Source: Carposina sasakii | Lineage: Eukaryota; Arthropoda; Insecta; Lepidoptera; Carposinidae | NCBI GenBank assembly: GCA_014607495.2 | Contig: CP053169.1 | Location: forward strand, 6,882,001-6,946,000 | Direction: 5' to 3' | DNA: 64,000 bases | Shown: positions 1-13,570 of the stretch, one piece after another | Numbering within the stretch: the first letter of the stretch is position 1 | Layout: each line of letters begins with the position of its first letter | Notes under the pieces: generated by a model | The model's database searches: none | Told to the model about the DNA's origin: nothing | Seen by the model: the letters and a program-made list of their open reading frames with translations, nothing else | Program-made: the position numbers and the translations under genes

Positions 1-2059
1 GCAAAAATTATATCAATAACCTTTCGGTGAAAATAACAAATTTTCCGATACCCGGTCCCTTAGGATCTGAACTACTTAGGACGAACCTAAAATAATATTT
101 TATATTGGTTATCCACACCGTTCAAAAAACGGAGAAGCAAACCAATTTTCTTATTTTTCAGGAAACCGACCCTTTTTGTATTGGATACGAAATTGTTATT
201 TGAGAGGTTTTATTTTTTACGTCCCGTAGGATAGGATAGCTTTAGTTTATTCATTGATTATTTAGATAGAAGATTGAAGAAAAAAGCTTATTACTACATT
301 ATTTATTATTTTATATTAATATATTTGATCGGGATTTATCTGAATGATAACACCTGGTTCATTTTTCAGTATAATATTTTTACAGGAATTAGAAAACTAT
401 CGATATTGTGGAGGCGTTGATTATATCACAGCACATATTTAAGCTTCTATTCACATGTTTTTGATACAAAATAATTCAATTCAATACGTTTCAGCTGTGT
501 ATATCATAGAGTGCCCAGAACTTTCCGGGTTTCGCTGAATTGGGCTATTTTCCATACGATTCACAGCAGTACGTGATCTGAATAGCTATTACGATTCGCA
601 ACTTCCTCAGTTATTTCTGATACTTTCCATTCCGTTTACTCTTCAGAGTATACGGTACTATGAAGATTTTTTACTTTTCATAGTACTGTACGGATGCTTC
701 AATGCATATGCCTTAAGACTCGTAGCCCAGTCAATACTTTTTAAATTCCGTATTTTCTAAACTTTTGAATCTAAAGCCTTCTCCTTTTGGATGAGCAAAA
801 AAATTACGAACTACCAACTCTGATTTTATATCATATAGGTTGTTTAGAGATATCACCATTATTTTTATTTTAAAAAAGTCAACTAAGTGGTGTTTTTTGG
901 CTTGAATTCGCTGCCGCCCCTAAGCTACAATGGCGCTTGGAAATATTCACATGTTATAAAATAAAGAATTCGACGTTCTTCAGACCCTATATGGCATTTG
1001 AAAATGTTTATTCATTACATCAATTTTCAATTTTAAAATATGTGTATTCCAATGGAGTTTATAACAACATTCCACAATCTTCAATGAAAAGCGTTAGATG
1101 ATACTCTCAATTGACTTTTCTACAAGCATAATAAAATTTCGGGCGGATGATTATCTTCGTGAAGAAAGTCAAAAGGGTCGCTTGTGGGCAGGAGATAAAA
1201 ACATCATTGTTTATTTCCACATGAATGGTCGCATTTTACGATATTGGTTCAGTTTATTGCGCAATTTTAACGTTATTTTTGGACTGTTTTTAAAGTAACT
1301 TTACCTTTTTTTCGCGATTTGGTCTCCGCCGTGTGCTTGGCTGTGTGTATGTATGTGTCTCTACACGTCATTATATTCTGCTTTAATACACTTATGAGCA
1401 TTTTAAATTCTTCTAAAAATTTGGAATCTTCGTTATTATTTGAAAGTTACAAGTTAAATGGAAATCCCGAAAGCGCCAAAATATATTACGTTTATTAAGT
1501 TTACGATCACAATAGCTGCTAGGATCGAAGTTTTAATAGCTTAATTCCGAATTGCAATTGTGTCGTGCAAAACCAAATAACCCTCGTATTGACTTGGTTC
1601 TACGAGCATATCCTTTGTGTTTATCCTTTACCTATAGAGTTAACCCTCTGATCTAAACCGAGAATATGTCGTAGTATTTTAATTGAGGTGAAAGTTTGTG
1701 AGAATCTGAAAATGTTCGGATGCGTTAAGTATCGTCAGATGATTTTAAACTTTTCCTCACTATTTCCTTCTCATATTTCGTTTATTTCGTCGTCAATAAC
1801 ATCCATGTCCAGTCACTCTCAATCTCTAACTCCTGCAACCTGCATGGCGCGTCGTTTCCTTTTACCACAAATAATTTTAATCCCTTTTCCACAACCCAAT
1901 TTCCATTACAACCCTTTTTTTATTTTTATGGACATGTTTGAACAGTGAATACAGATCAAGCGGACGAAGTCGCAGACGACTACCTAGTAACACTTAGCAT
2001 TTCCTAAAGAGAAAACAATTTGTATTATCTATTATTATTGAAAGCTGGCTTCTTTCCAG
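1..2059. other. Intron or 5' flank of the SGSM gene, no exon recognised
   Basis: The sequence is AT-rich with no open frame showing protein-like composition; the small open frames near 1098-1298 and 1688-1948 have low-complexity, unconserved content. The first SGSM exon seen begins with a splice acceptor at 2058-2059 and its codon phase needs two bases from an upstream exon. The start codon and the N-terminal part of the RUN domain must therefore lie further left, so this stretch is best read as intron. I looked for the RUN N-terminal region here and did not find it. Confidence 0.6.
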
Positions 2060-5000
2060 ATACCTTTGGATACGAATAGCTCTCTTCGAGCGTCAGCTGG
2101 CTAAGATAATCGAGCATCTAGTGACGAATGCCACTCGGTACTACGAGAGAGATGCCCTGGTAGCTGACCCAGATTACGGAAGCATCCTCAGTTCGCTTCT
2201 AGTTGGGCCATGCGCGCTGGAGTATTCCAAGGCTAAGGCCCCGGCTTGCTTCTGGACTGATCCCCCTGCAGATGAGCTGGTAAGATAATACTGGGCAAAG
2301 ACATCTAGCTAGCCTAACGTCAGTGTCCATCCTGTGGATTTCAGTCAGTGACGATGTTTACTGGAATGTCGGGTGCCATATTTAATTCACATATTACTTA
2401 TATAAAATAATTAAAATAGTAATGAACTGACTGGTTTAGAGGTAGACCATATTTATCTTTTTGTATGTACACGCGAAGAAAGGATAATTATTTTATTATG
2501 TGATCTTTCTGTTCAAACAAACCTCTATATTCGACTTTAAAATTACGTAAGTATATTAACTTTTTACATTTAATTCGATTTTAGGTGCAAAGACATAGAA
2601 TGTCTGCGGGTACTACTACACCTCCGTCAGTAAGAAGACCAATCCTCAACTTTAGAAGGAGTCTGAATGCTTCCTCAGACGACGCTACTTCAGCAAACTC
2701 AGGTTTGTGCTAGAATACCCCATTTTGATATACCTATCGTGCAATTTTATACCTTCCTATCTTTAACAGCCACAAAACTAATTTAATAAGATTAAATATA
2801 CATCATCATAAGACCATCGGATTTGTACTTGAATAAAAAAGTATTTTTATGCTTTTAGGTACCAACAACTCAGTCGGATCCACGGCTAAAGACTACGTCG
2901 AGAGTCTACACCAGAATTCAAGAGCTGCTCTATTGTATGGCAAAAATAATGTTAAAGTACAACCGGTAAGCAAATATCTTGTACATCTCATCAAAACCAT
3001 TATCTTCCTGCCCTTATACCATTATTTATGCGGTCGGCGTAATGTGGTCTCATTTGAATCATATTGCCATGGATTTGGCTTTTGTTTTTATGGCCGGTTG
3101 CCTGACGCCAACCGTCCTCGGGTAGGTACGTCTTATACACATGTATACCTAGCAATCAGCTGATTGGATTCCTTTATTGCCACAGATTTTAGCAGTATGC
3201 ACACAATTTGTCATTGGCCAAAAAGTCCCTACTATGTTTATGTTTGCTACTATTTGTCTTACATATATTTTGCAGAAAGACATCGAAGAACCTATGCCGG
3301 GCTACCTCAGCCTTCATCAGACGGCGGCTGGTCTTATCATCAAGTGGACGCCAAATCAGCTGATGAACGGTTATGCAGAGAGTGAAGGGATTGATAAAAG
3401 GTACATCACTAGAGCTGGATATTTAAAGAGCTGGGTAAAAGTTTATTGTATACCTAGTATCTATTAGATTTTTTTTCTAAAGATTAATTTATTACTCCAA
3501 CCCTATCAAAACCCTATTTTTATTGATTTCCTAATTTTGTTCATTTCCTTTTATATTATTTTCTTAAAATCACTGTTGTAGTTGCCTTGCCTGTATGTAG
3601 TGTCCGTAGCTTTCGATGTCACCTAGTGCACAGTGGCTCGTGCCAAAACACGTGTGTTCTGTGCAGTATGCAGCCTTGCACCGTGTACCGACGCCATTGT
3701 TCCGGGCCCTTGTGTATAGACTGGTATGTAGCTTTCGTTGTTGTATTTTTATTTACCTAATAGCACGACATTTTCATTTTTACAAAGAGACCATTTACTT
3801 CCGATGAGGACAAATACCGTCTTATTCTTTTTTTCTTAAACATACAAATTTAGGAGCCAATGAGGTTTAGTTATGTTTAGCCATAGTTAGATCAGTTATG
3901 TTCATAGATTTTACTAGTGTGTAAAAGTGATGTACATACATGAAATTGTGATCCCAGTCCCTTATCTATTCAACCAAATTATTTTCATGACTGACTCTTG
4001 TGGACTTACTCATATGGAATGTATAGACTCAATGTACATTTATTTAATGTTTTGGCGTCAGTAAGTATAAAAAGGTCGTATAGATAATATTTCTTTCTTT
4101 TGGATGCTGAATTCTGTTTTATTTTACAGTGTGTACTGGGCCATGTCCCTTCAAGTATGCGTATGGGAGGTGGTGTATGTACATGTGCATCGCTCGCAAG
4201 CCAGTGATGCCTTGATCCTCGTGGGGCAAGACGGCGTTCAGAGACCTCCCATTCATTTTCCCAAAGGTAAGTGGAGTTCTCAGGGCTGTAAATGATGATG
4301 ATGAAGCGGTATTTCATATAAAATATCGTTTTGATCCAATATGCACCTGGGGCTGTCCCACTGTGCACACAGTGGGTCACGCTCATATCACGACATCTAC
4401 TTAGTGATAATATTTTCCATGAGGGATTTTTTTCTTTGATAATTGGTTTCTATGACGTACTATGCTCTGGACGTAAAGGTTATTTTTTAATGCTTAACTA
4501 TCATTGAAGTTTGAGTTAAGAATTAATGATGGGGTAAGTTAGAATAAATCTCATGTGCGGATCCTACATATTATAATAATATCATTTTCCCACAGGAGGT
4601 CACTTACTGTCGTTCCTAAGTAACCTAGAAACTGGTCTCCTACCACACGGACAACTGGATCCTCCTCTGTGGTCCCAAAGGGGAACTGGGAAGGTAACTT
4701 TATTTTTCATTATCTCTTAATTTCTTTTGACATCTTTTAGTTTAGCTAAAAAAATGTTTTTCATTAAATATCCTAGGCCTACACCCTAATTCTCTTTGAG
4801 GTATGGCTTAATTTAACATGTCGAGTATATATGTTACAATATGAGTTAACTAACAAACCAGAGAATCAGTTAATGATGATTTATCTGATCAATTAGGCAA
4901 ATAGTATCCTTTCAGCATCATCATCATGGGAATCCATCTATGTATAGAAGTTTGAATAATCCACATAATATCAGAAATTAGCGATCTTATGATCAACTGG

Positions 5001-8000
5001 ACATTTTATTTCCACCTCAGTTAATATAAAGTGAAGGCACACACTATAAGCATCTAAGTTTATCTTATGTTGCAGGTATTTGGCAAAGGCAAAGGCCGAA
5101 GACGTCCAATGCCCAGTTTGTGTGAGAGTGGTGAAACAGAAGAGCCAGAATGGGAAGAAGCGGCAGGAGACTACGTATTCCGTATTGTCAATAACGCTAT
5201 TACAGATAGAGAAGGTATACTAACTCATAAACTATTTGAAACATTGTACATTAGGGGATCTTTTGTTCGTTGTATAATGTCCGCTTGACTATGTTTATTT
5301 ATTACCTATGGGGATACCGTGGATATAGTATGCATGAAAGGTGAAGAAACAAAATTGTTTTTTTTATTATTTTAATGTCAATTTTAGTTTTGGCTACCAA
5401 ATTTCGCTAATTCAGTTTCCGTTTGAAACCAGCATCGTAAGATAAAAAAATTTAGGCTACGACTGCGGCCTGATACTATTGAATAAATTTCATAAGATGC
5501 CCAGTCGAAAGTTGTAGTAATATTTTTCTTTTCCAGCAATGCGACACTCTCTCCTAGAGAGAGCTATACATTCACCTCCGAGGACCCCTCGTCGTCCTCT
5601 GGCATCCACCTCCACCACATCGTCTGACTCCTCTACAATGTCGGTGGACTGTCCGCCATCGGCCGGCCTTTCTCCACACCCGGTGATATTACATCAACCG
5701 GTTGAGCAGGTAAGTTTGTAACTATAGCACCTGCTTTTGTTTGCTTGGTCGAAATCAGTTTGAGAGCTTTCTTGAGTAAACCATGTTGTGACCAATGTGT
5801 GCTTTGAAGTACTAAATGATATAAAATACTTAGATGTTGTAAATATTATGGGATAATAATTATAGATTATTGCCATTTAGAGTTAATAATTTAACATCGT
5901 TGTACCCAACAATTTCTCAAGGCATCCATAAAAATACAAGCATGCCATCAAGAAAGAAGGATTATGGCACACTGTAGGTTGTAGCTTGTCACAGTAGTAA
6001 AAGTTGCACCAAGATCAATAAATTACAAAAGTTACTTTTACGCCAAATTTCAGGCGCAAAGTCGGATAAAAATCCAGGAGATTGTGCAGGTGAGCACGTA
6101 GGATTCAGTTTAAGAAGTAGAACTTAGGTGCCTATATAGACTAAGAATCGGAACAATGGACACTGGAGCGAATGTCTAGACAGCTCAAGAGTTCCTTCTG
6201 GGAAAAACTAATCCTAAATATATCCTATCCTATCATCTATATGGCTTATCCTACCTATACCTATACAGGGTGTTTTTTCGTTGCCACCCTTAACGAAGGA
6301 TACGTACTCTATACATCAAATAAAGTAAGTTTATGCCAAAAAAATGCTGAGAAACGAAGTAAATTTTTTTGATTTTTTTTTAAATTACTTGATTGGGCGA
6401 AATTTATAGTGTCCAGTGTTTATGCTGTTTTTTCATAGACATATATTAATTATTTATCGTGAATAAATCTTGCTACGCGGGTCTATGTGCATTTATGCAA
6501 AAAAAACGCAGTCTTCTCAGATATGTTACCTCAATCTGGGGTGAGTTTCATGGAATAGCTCCTATGCCTGATTTGGCAACTAACATTTATTGTATGCAGT
6601 GGCACAGATGGTGTAGTCATACATATATTAGCTGGCGCCCTCGCCCAGAGGAGCTGTTTGATGAAATACGCTCCACTATAATATTATCTGTGAATGATGT
6701 AGCGGCGCATACATCAGATTTTTAGTTGTAAGTGTAATTGTTGTTGCTCTTAATGTATGTTCTGTAAGTGTGTCTAAATAAATAAATAGATATGCTTCTA
6801 TGGAGAAAAATGATCGTGATGATGTAGAGACTCCGTAGTATTCGGGAACGTTGACGACCAAAAAACAACCTGTATGAACTTTTAGGACAAAACGTGCTTT
6901 TGCAAACGTCATGACATAAGAGTGCGCCAAAGCAATCCGACAGGGATATTAGGTAAATAACTTGCAGTAGCAAAGCCGAACAATGGTACAGCGAAAATTG
7001 ATATGACGTTCTCCCGCGCCCCACGCACTCACACTCTCATTTTCGCTGTCGCATTGCTTCGACTCTGCTACTACAAATTAGGCTCTGCCGATATATGCTA
7101 AAAGTCGCCTTTGTCTGAGACGACATAAAGATTTTCATAAAAATGCCCATTGATTTTAACACTTCTTTGAGTAACCAATTTAGCTAAATCCCAGTTTTGT
7201 TTGTTTCAAGTCTGCCTCAATAGAGCTAGTATGCAGTACGATGCGGCGTCAGATAATCTCGCGCGCGTTGTATGGCTGGCTGGCCTACTGCCGACATCTG
7301 TCTACTGTGAGGAAACACCTCAGTGGACTCGTGCACGCCAATATTGTTCCAGAAGGTAAGTTTTTCCAACGATTTATCCCTAATTCTTTAAGCGTCTGCT
7401 ACTTATTTACTTGTCACATGCCTTGTTGTTGACTGTAAGTAGATCACCCACAAAATTTAAGTACACAATCCGATTTAGCCTCTTAGACAAGTTTCATTGT
7501 AGCTTAGTTATTAGAAAAGGCTGGTAGGTATGTCCATTAGAATATGTCTATTCTGTACCTACTGCTGTACTGTATCAAGAGATTTACAAAAAACTACGTT
7601 AGTTACCTGAGGTATTTATCATTCTAAATTAACTTCTACTCGTATACTATACAGCTGATTATATCCTATTTAAAACAGATGGCACCGAATCGGGTCTGAC
7701 AGAGGAATTGTGGCGTTCCATGACGAATGAGCGCGGAGCGGTGACGGACAAGGACGAGGTGCACCGTGTGGTGTACTACCATGGCGTCCAGCACGAGATC
7801 CGAAGAGAGGTGTGGCCGTATCTACTTGGGTATTACGAGTAAGTATGAATTATGTCTTTCAAGTATGAACTTGAACTTTGTAGAATACATAAATGTACAC
7901 ATGACTGTATTTCTAAAATACGGTTACCAGAACTGCACGATCAGCAATGAGATCCTACAGCTCCGTTTAATACAGAGCGTCAGATTATGTATATCAAGTG

Positions 8001-11000
8001 ACATGTTGCTAGCTACTGGCGAAGAAAGGAGATATATAGATAGGGATGATCAGAATTTTGCGCTGGGGAAGGAACATGCATTGTAGAATAGTAGAAGAGC
8101 ATAGGTGTGGGAATCTTACAGAAAATATCAGGGTAACTTAGACACTCCAAATATTCAATTAGTGTTCAAATAAATAATGGGTTGCGATTCCTAAGGCTTT
8201 TAATGTTTTTCTGTAGATTCGGCTCAACAACGGAGGAACGTGCGGAACAAGACATAGCATGCCGTCGGCAGTATGAGACGACGATGTCTGAATGGTTGTG
8301 TGTAGAAGCCATCGTCAGGCAAAGGGATCGAGAGCAAACTGCCGCGTCTATAGCCAGGCTTAGCGAGGCTTCTGGAAAACTGAAGCCTGTGGAAAATCCT
8401 GAATCTTGTGAAGTAAGTTCTTTTCTTATCATTTGAGAAATATCTGAAACTGAAGGTTTATTTCCTAAAGTGAAACTATATGTATAGTGTAACTTTTAAA
8501 TTTGAGTATACCTACAGGTATGTGATTATATATAATTGTGGTTTTAAATACTTTTTAGGTATTTGAAGACGACTGCAGCATGATATCAGATAATCCACCA
8601 ATAGTATCACCAGAACCGAGTGAGACCGAACAGAAGAAACTTGAAGCTAAACCAGTTATATCCCGAGCACCCAGCATAGATGAGGTCGAAAATATAGACA
8701 TGGATTCCGATGAAAAAGATAGCACAAAACTTAACGGAGAGACTGAGACGAGTGATAGTAAGGAGATTATAGATGTAGATAGTCTAAAAGGCTTAGATGA
8801 TGATGATGAGGATGAAGTTCATATAAAAAGCGTTGTAAACAACCCAGATATGAGGAGAGAAAGTATAGCAGAGATAAAGAGGTTGGCTGAGGAAATCGTT
8901 CATAAGGGTGAAGGGCGAGCTTTATTGTGCAGTGTGGACAGTGGGAATATTAATATGAATGGTAGTGAAATGAGGTCGTCTATTGAAGATAATCCGCCGA
9001 GTCCACATCAGCAGCATACGAGTGTGATAATTACTAACCCATCAGTTGATTTGGCTCCTTCTGGATCTCCGGTTTCTGGAGGCACGACTGGTAAGTATTT
9101 ACTAATGTCACTTAAATTTTAAAATGAATTTGTCCTTATACATCTAGCTCAGGGATTCCCAAACTTTTTTTCTCATAGACCTCTCTCAAAAGTTAACTGG
9201 TTCTCATGGATACAGGCTTACACCACATACAAATTAATTGTGAAGCCCCATTTTTTGACACCAACGTAGATCTCCATCGAATCTCCTGTGGACCCCTGGG
9301 GGTCCACCTGGACAACTTTGGAAACCACTGATCTAGCTGGACACTTTGAATGATCCTAGCATGGCCTAAACAGTTACCTTCTGCAGCTTCTACGACAACT
9401 TTTTTGATATTTAAAGCTAATACTTTTCGTTATTCTAGCTAATGTTAGCCCAGCACGAAGTCCTTTAGGCGTGGTGCGTGAGGAGTCACACTCTGCTGGT
9501 GCTTCGTTTGACATGCTGGAGCCGAGCAACGACCAGCAGCGTACAGAGACACGCTCCAACTGTGTGTCACCTGCCAGCTCTAATGGTGGAGTATATTCGG
9601 TAAGTTCAAGACTTCCCACAAAACATACCCTATAGATCTATTCTAGTCTTGTAGACAGTTTTTTTCATTTTTTTTTCATGTAAATCCAGATTAAGGTAAA
9701 TTGAGAATTTTATATAAAAAAATACAAGATATGTCTAGTAGTATTCTCGATTTAACTTAAATTGACAAATGGGCTTAAAAGTTCTATAGGTAGGTAGTTG
9801 GCATTGTTAAAATATCAACTTATTTTAGCTAGGTATTTAAGTAGACGTAAATGCTGATCCTATTTTGTTTTATTTTTAGAATGAACTTGTGGAAAGTTTT
9901 GCATTGAATTTGCATCGGATCGAAAAAGATGTGCAGAGATGCGACAGAAATTATCCATTTTTCACCGACGAAAATCTCGATAAGCTTAGAAATATAATGT
10001 GCACGTAAGTATTATATATAAACCTTAACATATAAAATGCTTTATTCCAGAGGTGGCTCGTGATATTTTTTGATGGAGGTTCTTTTTATTATTTACTTAC
10101 ATTTTTGAGAAAGAGAAATTCCAGGACGTGTTGGCCCTTTGGCGTTCAGTTCAAGGCGCTTTTGAGTCTTTTTCACACTTTTCAATAAAACATACACTAT
10201 ACTGTTCCATTTATTAATACAAAATGTCGCACACAAACAATTTTTTTAATATTAATTTCAAAGAAAAACTGCGACACGTTTGTTTGTGAACATAAAACGG
10301 TAACATCGGCAGAGAGTAAGTATATTCTTTGCATGGGCAACATCGCATACGCAGGTTATCCCCTCGCGCACGCAAATCCATGGTAGCTATGGCAATGCGG
10401 CGCTCCAGATTAGGGTTATTTTTCATGCGAAATTTTCTGTTTCACCCGTCGGCCTGTGTCGACGTATTTTTTTCGCACTTATTGAAGACAGTACTAGGAA
10501 TCGTACCAAATTCCGTTACATAGGAGCGCAATCGCAGGCGCTCCACTCGTTACAAGATACAACTTACCTACTGTTACTTGACACAAATGCGTAGCAGGAA
10601 TAAGTAGGTATCTGTTAGACTATTGTATAGGCAAATTAGAATAGAAATAACATTTTGAATAAGAATATAGAAAAATATAAATATGTATGCCTATGTAATC
10701 TTCTTGGGTGGGGTGGGAGTGCACTGCACCAGCGCTCATTAGGACGAGCCGCCTCTGCTTATTCTGAATGAGTGAGGGATTAACACACAGCCTAAACCGT
10801 TCATCTTTGAGCCCCGAAACTTGGAGGATAAGTTCTTTGTACGGCGCATTTAGGATGTCTAAAGTTTACGCGGACGAACTTGCCGGAGTCCGCTAGCATT
10901 AAATTATAGCGCCGGTATTAAAACCTTTAAACACAAATGGCGAACAATTCTCTACAAATTAATTCAACCAAACCTGCACCAAAAAATAACAACGTGGGAA

Positions 11001-13433
11001 GACTTCTTACCACGCTCAAGAAAAATTATTTAGATTAGATTAGATTCATTTATTGCATGTCATATAGCCTTACAATATTTTTTTTCAGCTACGTATGGGA
11101 GCACCTGGACATGGGCTACATGCAGGGCATGTGCGACCTGGCGGCGCCGCTGCTGGTCATGATGAAGGAGGAGGCGGTGGCGCACGCGCTGTTCGCGAGG
11201 CTCATGATCCGCGCCAAGGAGAACTTCCCGTCCGGACAGGCTATGGACGCGCATTTTGCTGATATGAGGCGAGTGGATGTGACTTTATTTTGCTGTGGAA
11301 ATGTTAACCCTGATCTGTTAACGTAATAACCTCATTTACTGAAAGAAAAAACATGACTGCCTAAATATTTTGATCTCTCTCTCACGACGAATGATACCCC
11401 CAAGTTCAAAATGCGACAAAGAAAAATACATACATACAAACTTACAAACACTCGAATAACATAACCCTTCTCCTGGCGCAGTCGGGTAAAAAGAGACTTT
11501 CAGATTTTCAGGTTTTCTCGGACCTGTTCGCCCCTCATTGGGTAAATATTCTGGCAAATTAGCCTTGCAAATCTTTGAAGAAACTTGATTCATGATTAGA
11601 GCATAAAAAAAGTAGAGACGTAAGTATTTCCTATAATGATTACAAGAAGGTATAATAATATAGTATTCAGGTACTTAGGTACTGTCAATAAAGCATAGTA
11701 CCACAGATATAATGACTACCTAGTCAGTATCTGTGGTTTTGAGGGTTTAAAAAAAAGTAAAGTAAACCTAAAGATCTGTAGTTCCTAAAGTTGAAACCCT
11801 TTCTCCCATTCGTCCAGATCGCTGATCCAGATCCTGGACTGTGAGCTATATGAGTTGATGCACGCGCACGGAGACTATACGCACTTCTACTTCTGCTACC
11901 GGTGGTTCCTGCTCGATTTCAAGCGAGAACTATTGTATCAGGACGTAAGTGAATTGTATACCTCTCTTTTTTATTCTTTATCGTGTACACATATTGAACA
12001 ATATATGTAGTGACGTCTTACGGATAATGCGTACATGCATTTGTCGCATCTAACGTGGTGATCCTTGAGTTCTTTATTAGTTTTACAGTAATCATATAAT
12101 TAATTTACTGTCTACTAGTGAGAGTTACTCTCAGGATAAACTATTGTAAAAACTGAATCAGAGAGCTAACGACTACAACAGGGCATGCACCACTACAATC
12201 TGCAAGAGTCCAAGCACAGTATGTAACGACTAATACGTTATTTTTAATATAATACAATACTTGGTGACATAATCGCTAAGTCAGACACACTTTACTTGAA
12301 CCTAGCGCATAATTTATAGGTGTTTGCGGCATGGGAGTTAATCTGGGCGGCTCGACACGTCGCTTCAGAGCATATGGTGCTGTTCATAGCCCTGGCTCTG
12401 CTGGAGACGTATCGTGACGTTATCCTCGCCAACGCGATGGATTTCACTGATATTATCAAGTTTTTCAATGGTAAGTGAAGTTTTAACTATTATGTAACAG
12501 TGCTTTAGGTGGTCGTGAAAAAACACGTGTGGTTAATATGTCCTACTGTCACGCTTGGGTGAGTGATGAGCAGAGGTCGGAATAAGGTAGAGTCATTTAT
12601 GTACTTGCATCGAAATGTTGATATTAATGTGGACCTTCCCAGGATTTCTAATGGACAATCCCGTGTGGCCAACAATATTACAAATAAATAATAATAAAAC
12701 CCTCAGAGATAGACAAATAAAAAAAAGATAATTAACATAAAATTTCTGCTCTTTAAAATTAATACCGGAATTTGAGGCATATCCACTTTATTCTTTCGCT
12801 GTATGAAATCAGTGCAAGTACATAAATGACTCTACTTAATTCCGACCTCTGGTGATGAGCTTACCCAGTTCGTTATTAGTAGCTTATACCTGCCTGTACC
12901 CAATATCTATAAAAGCTACCACTTCTGTCTTGCGACTATAGACTTACAATCAACTTTTTTGCACAGTTTGAGTAGCGTAAGAGGCAAAGTAAAATGCAGA
13001 TACAAATCAATTCTAAAATCTGTTAAAACTTCGCCTGCCGTATGCCGCCTTGATTTGACTCAAGGCATAATTCCAAACTACCTGTACAGTAGGACCTAAA
13101 CGCAATTCCCTCATATTGTGAAATCCTTTAAGCGTCTTTAAGGCTTAAGTTTTAATTGGATTACGCAATGCCATTATAGATGCAATAATGAGAGAATCAG
13201 GTACGTTGGGGACTAATTTTTAGGCGCCTTTTTTATTGCAACTTTGTCTAAAATCAGTAAATCCTAGGAGGTAGAAACCTATAGTATGATTTTTAGTATA
13301 TGTTTGCCTGAAGCTTACTTTCAGTAAATCGATTGTGTTTTCAGAAATGGCCGAGCGTCACGACGCAGCTGCTGTTTTGTCACTAGCCAGAGATCTCGTT
13401 TTGCAAGTCCAAACTCTTATCGAGAATAAATAA
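2060..13433 (+). CDS. SGSM: Small G protein signaling modulator (SGSM1/2 family RUN-TBC RabGAP), 5' partial
   Basis: Rab GTPase-activating protein of the SGSM (RUTBC) family, which binds Rab/Rap GTPases and accelerates GTP hydrolysis in membrane traffic. Eighteen coding exons: 2060-2279, 2585-2702, 2859-2965, 3276-3400, 4130-4266, 4596-4693, 5076-5214, 5537-5709, 7226-7355, 7679-7838, 8217-8412, 8559-9090, 9439-9599, 9880-10004, 11089-11268, 11818-11944, 12320-12470, 13345-13433. All junction phases agree and give 988 codons plus stop. Order of parts: end of the RUN domain ([26 protein letters not shown]), the SGSM-specific region ([34 protein letters not shown]), then the TBC domain in two parts ([29 protein letters not shown]) separated by an acidic/serine-rich insert (mostly 8559-9599). 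The arginine-finger motif IEKDVQR and glutamine-finger motif YMQG are intact, so it should be catalytically active. The C-terminus VQTLIENK matches vertebrate SGSM1. One intron is GC-AG (11269-11817). The N-terminus is missing from the exons seen. Confidence 0.95.
4268..4301 (+). repeat. 34-bp 3' tip of an RTE-type LINE at a splice donor
   Basis: Directly after the donor that ends SGSM exon 4130-4266 comes TGGAGTTCTCAGGGCTGTAA followed by ATGATGATG. This equals the last codons and stop of the RTE reverse-transcriptase frame seen at about 42160-42450 on the minus strand (QWTSQGCK, stop, then the ATG-repeat tail). It is a severely 5'-truncated insertion, and its first bases overlap the donor consensus GTAAGT. 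Confidence 0.65.
6263..6874 (-). mobile_element. ACAGGGTG-ended repeat, copy 1, with nested insertion
   Basis: One of ten copies of a roughly 380-bp repeat in this window (family R1). Here it is reversed: it starts TACAGGGTGTTTTTTCGTTG and ends GTTGACGACCAAAAAACAACCTGTA. Its middle is displaced by foreign sequence at about 6515-6795, which holds an open frame stopping at 6723 and a TAAATAAATAAATA tail, as expected for a 5'-truncated retroposed copy. It lies in the SGSM intron 5710-7225. Confidence 0.75.
9150..9330. mobile_element. hAT-type MITE with 8-bp target duplication
   Basis: A 181-bp element starting CAGGGATTCCCAAACTTT and ending ACTTTGGAAACCACTG, so its ends are imperfect inverted repeats. 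It is flanked on both sides by the identical octamer ATCTAGCT (9142-9149 and 9331-9338). An 8-bp duplication with CAG...CTG ends is the hAT signature. It has no coding capacity and sits in the SGSM intron 9091-9438. Confidence 0.85.
12571..12851. mobile_element. hAT-type MITE with about 40-bp inverted repeats and 8-bp target duplication
   Basis: A 281-bp foldback element. The left end CAGAGGTCGGAATAAGGTAG and the following TCATTTATGTACTTGCA recur inverted at the right end (TGCAAGTACATAAATGA ... ATTCCGACCTCTG). The octamer GTGATGAG flanks it on both sides (12563-12570, 12852-12859). No coding capacity; located in the last SGSM intron. Confidence 0.88.
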
Positions 13434-13570
13434 GGTTTAAATATTAACACACGAACAAACTAGAAACAATGATCGAACATTAGTTATGAATCATCGAATA
13501 ATGACAAACGATGACTAAATAAATGTTATAGTTTAGAAAATATATAAATAAAAAAATATTTTCGAAATAA
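13434..13570 (+). terminator. SGSM 3' UTR with poly(A) signal candidates
   Basis: After the TAA stop at 13431-13433 the sequence is AT-rich and contains AATAAA at 13518-13523 and again at 13547-13552, both about 85-120 nt past the stop. These are the likely cleavage/polyadenylation signals, though further copies downstream cannot be excluded. Confidence 0.5.

Noticed and set aside
4006..4386. 126-codon minus-strand open frame
   Set aside because: Antisense shadow of the SGSM exon 4130-4266 and the RTE tip; no protein-like conservation.
7766..8086. 106-codon open frame overlapping an SGSM exon
   Set aside because: It is a different frame of the true exon 7679-7838 running into the intron; the SGSM frame is the conserved one.
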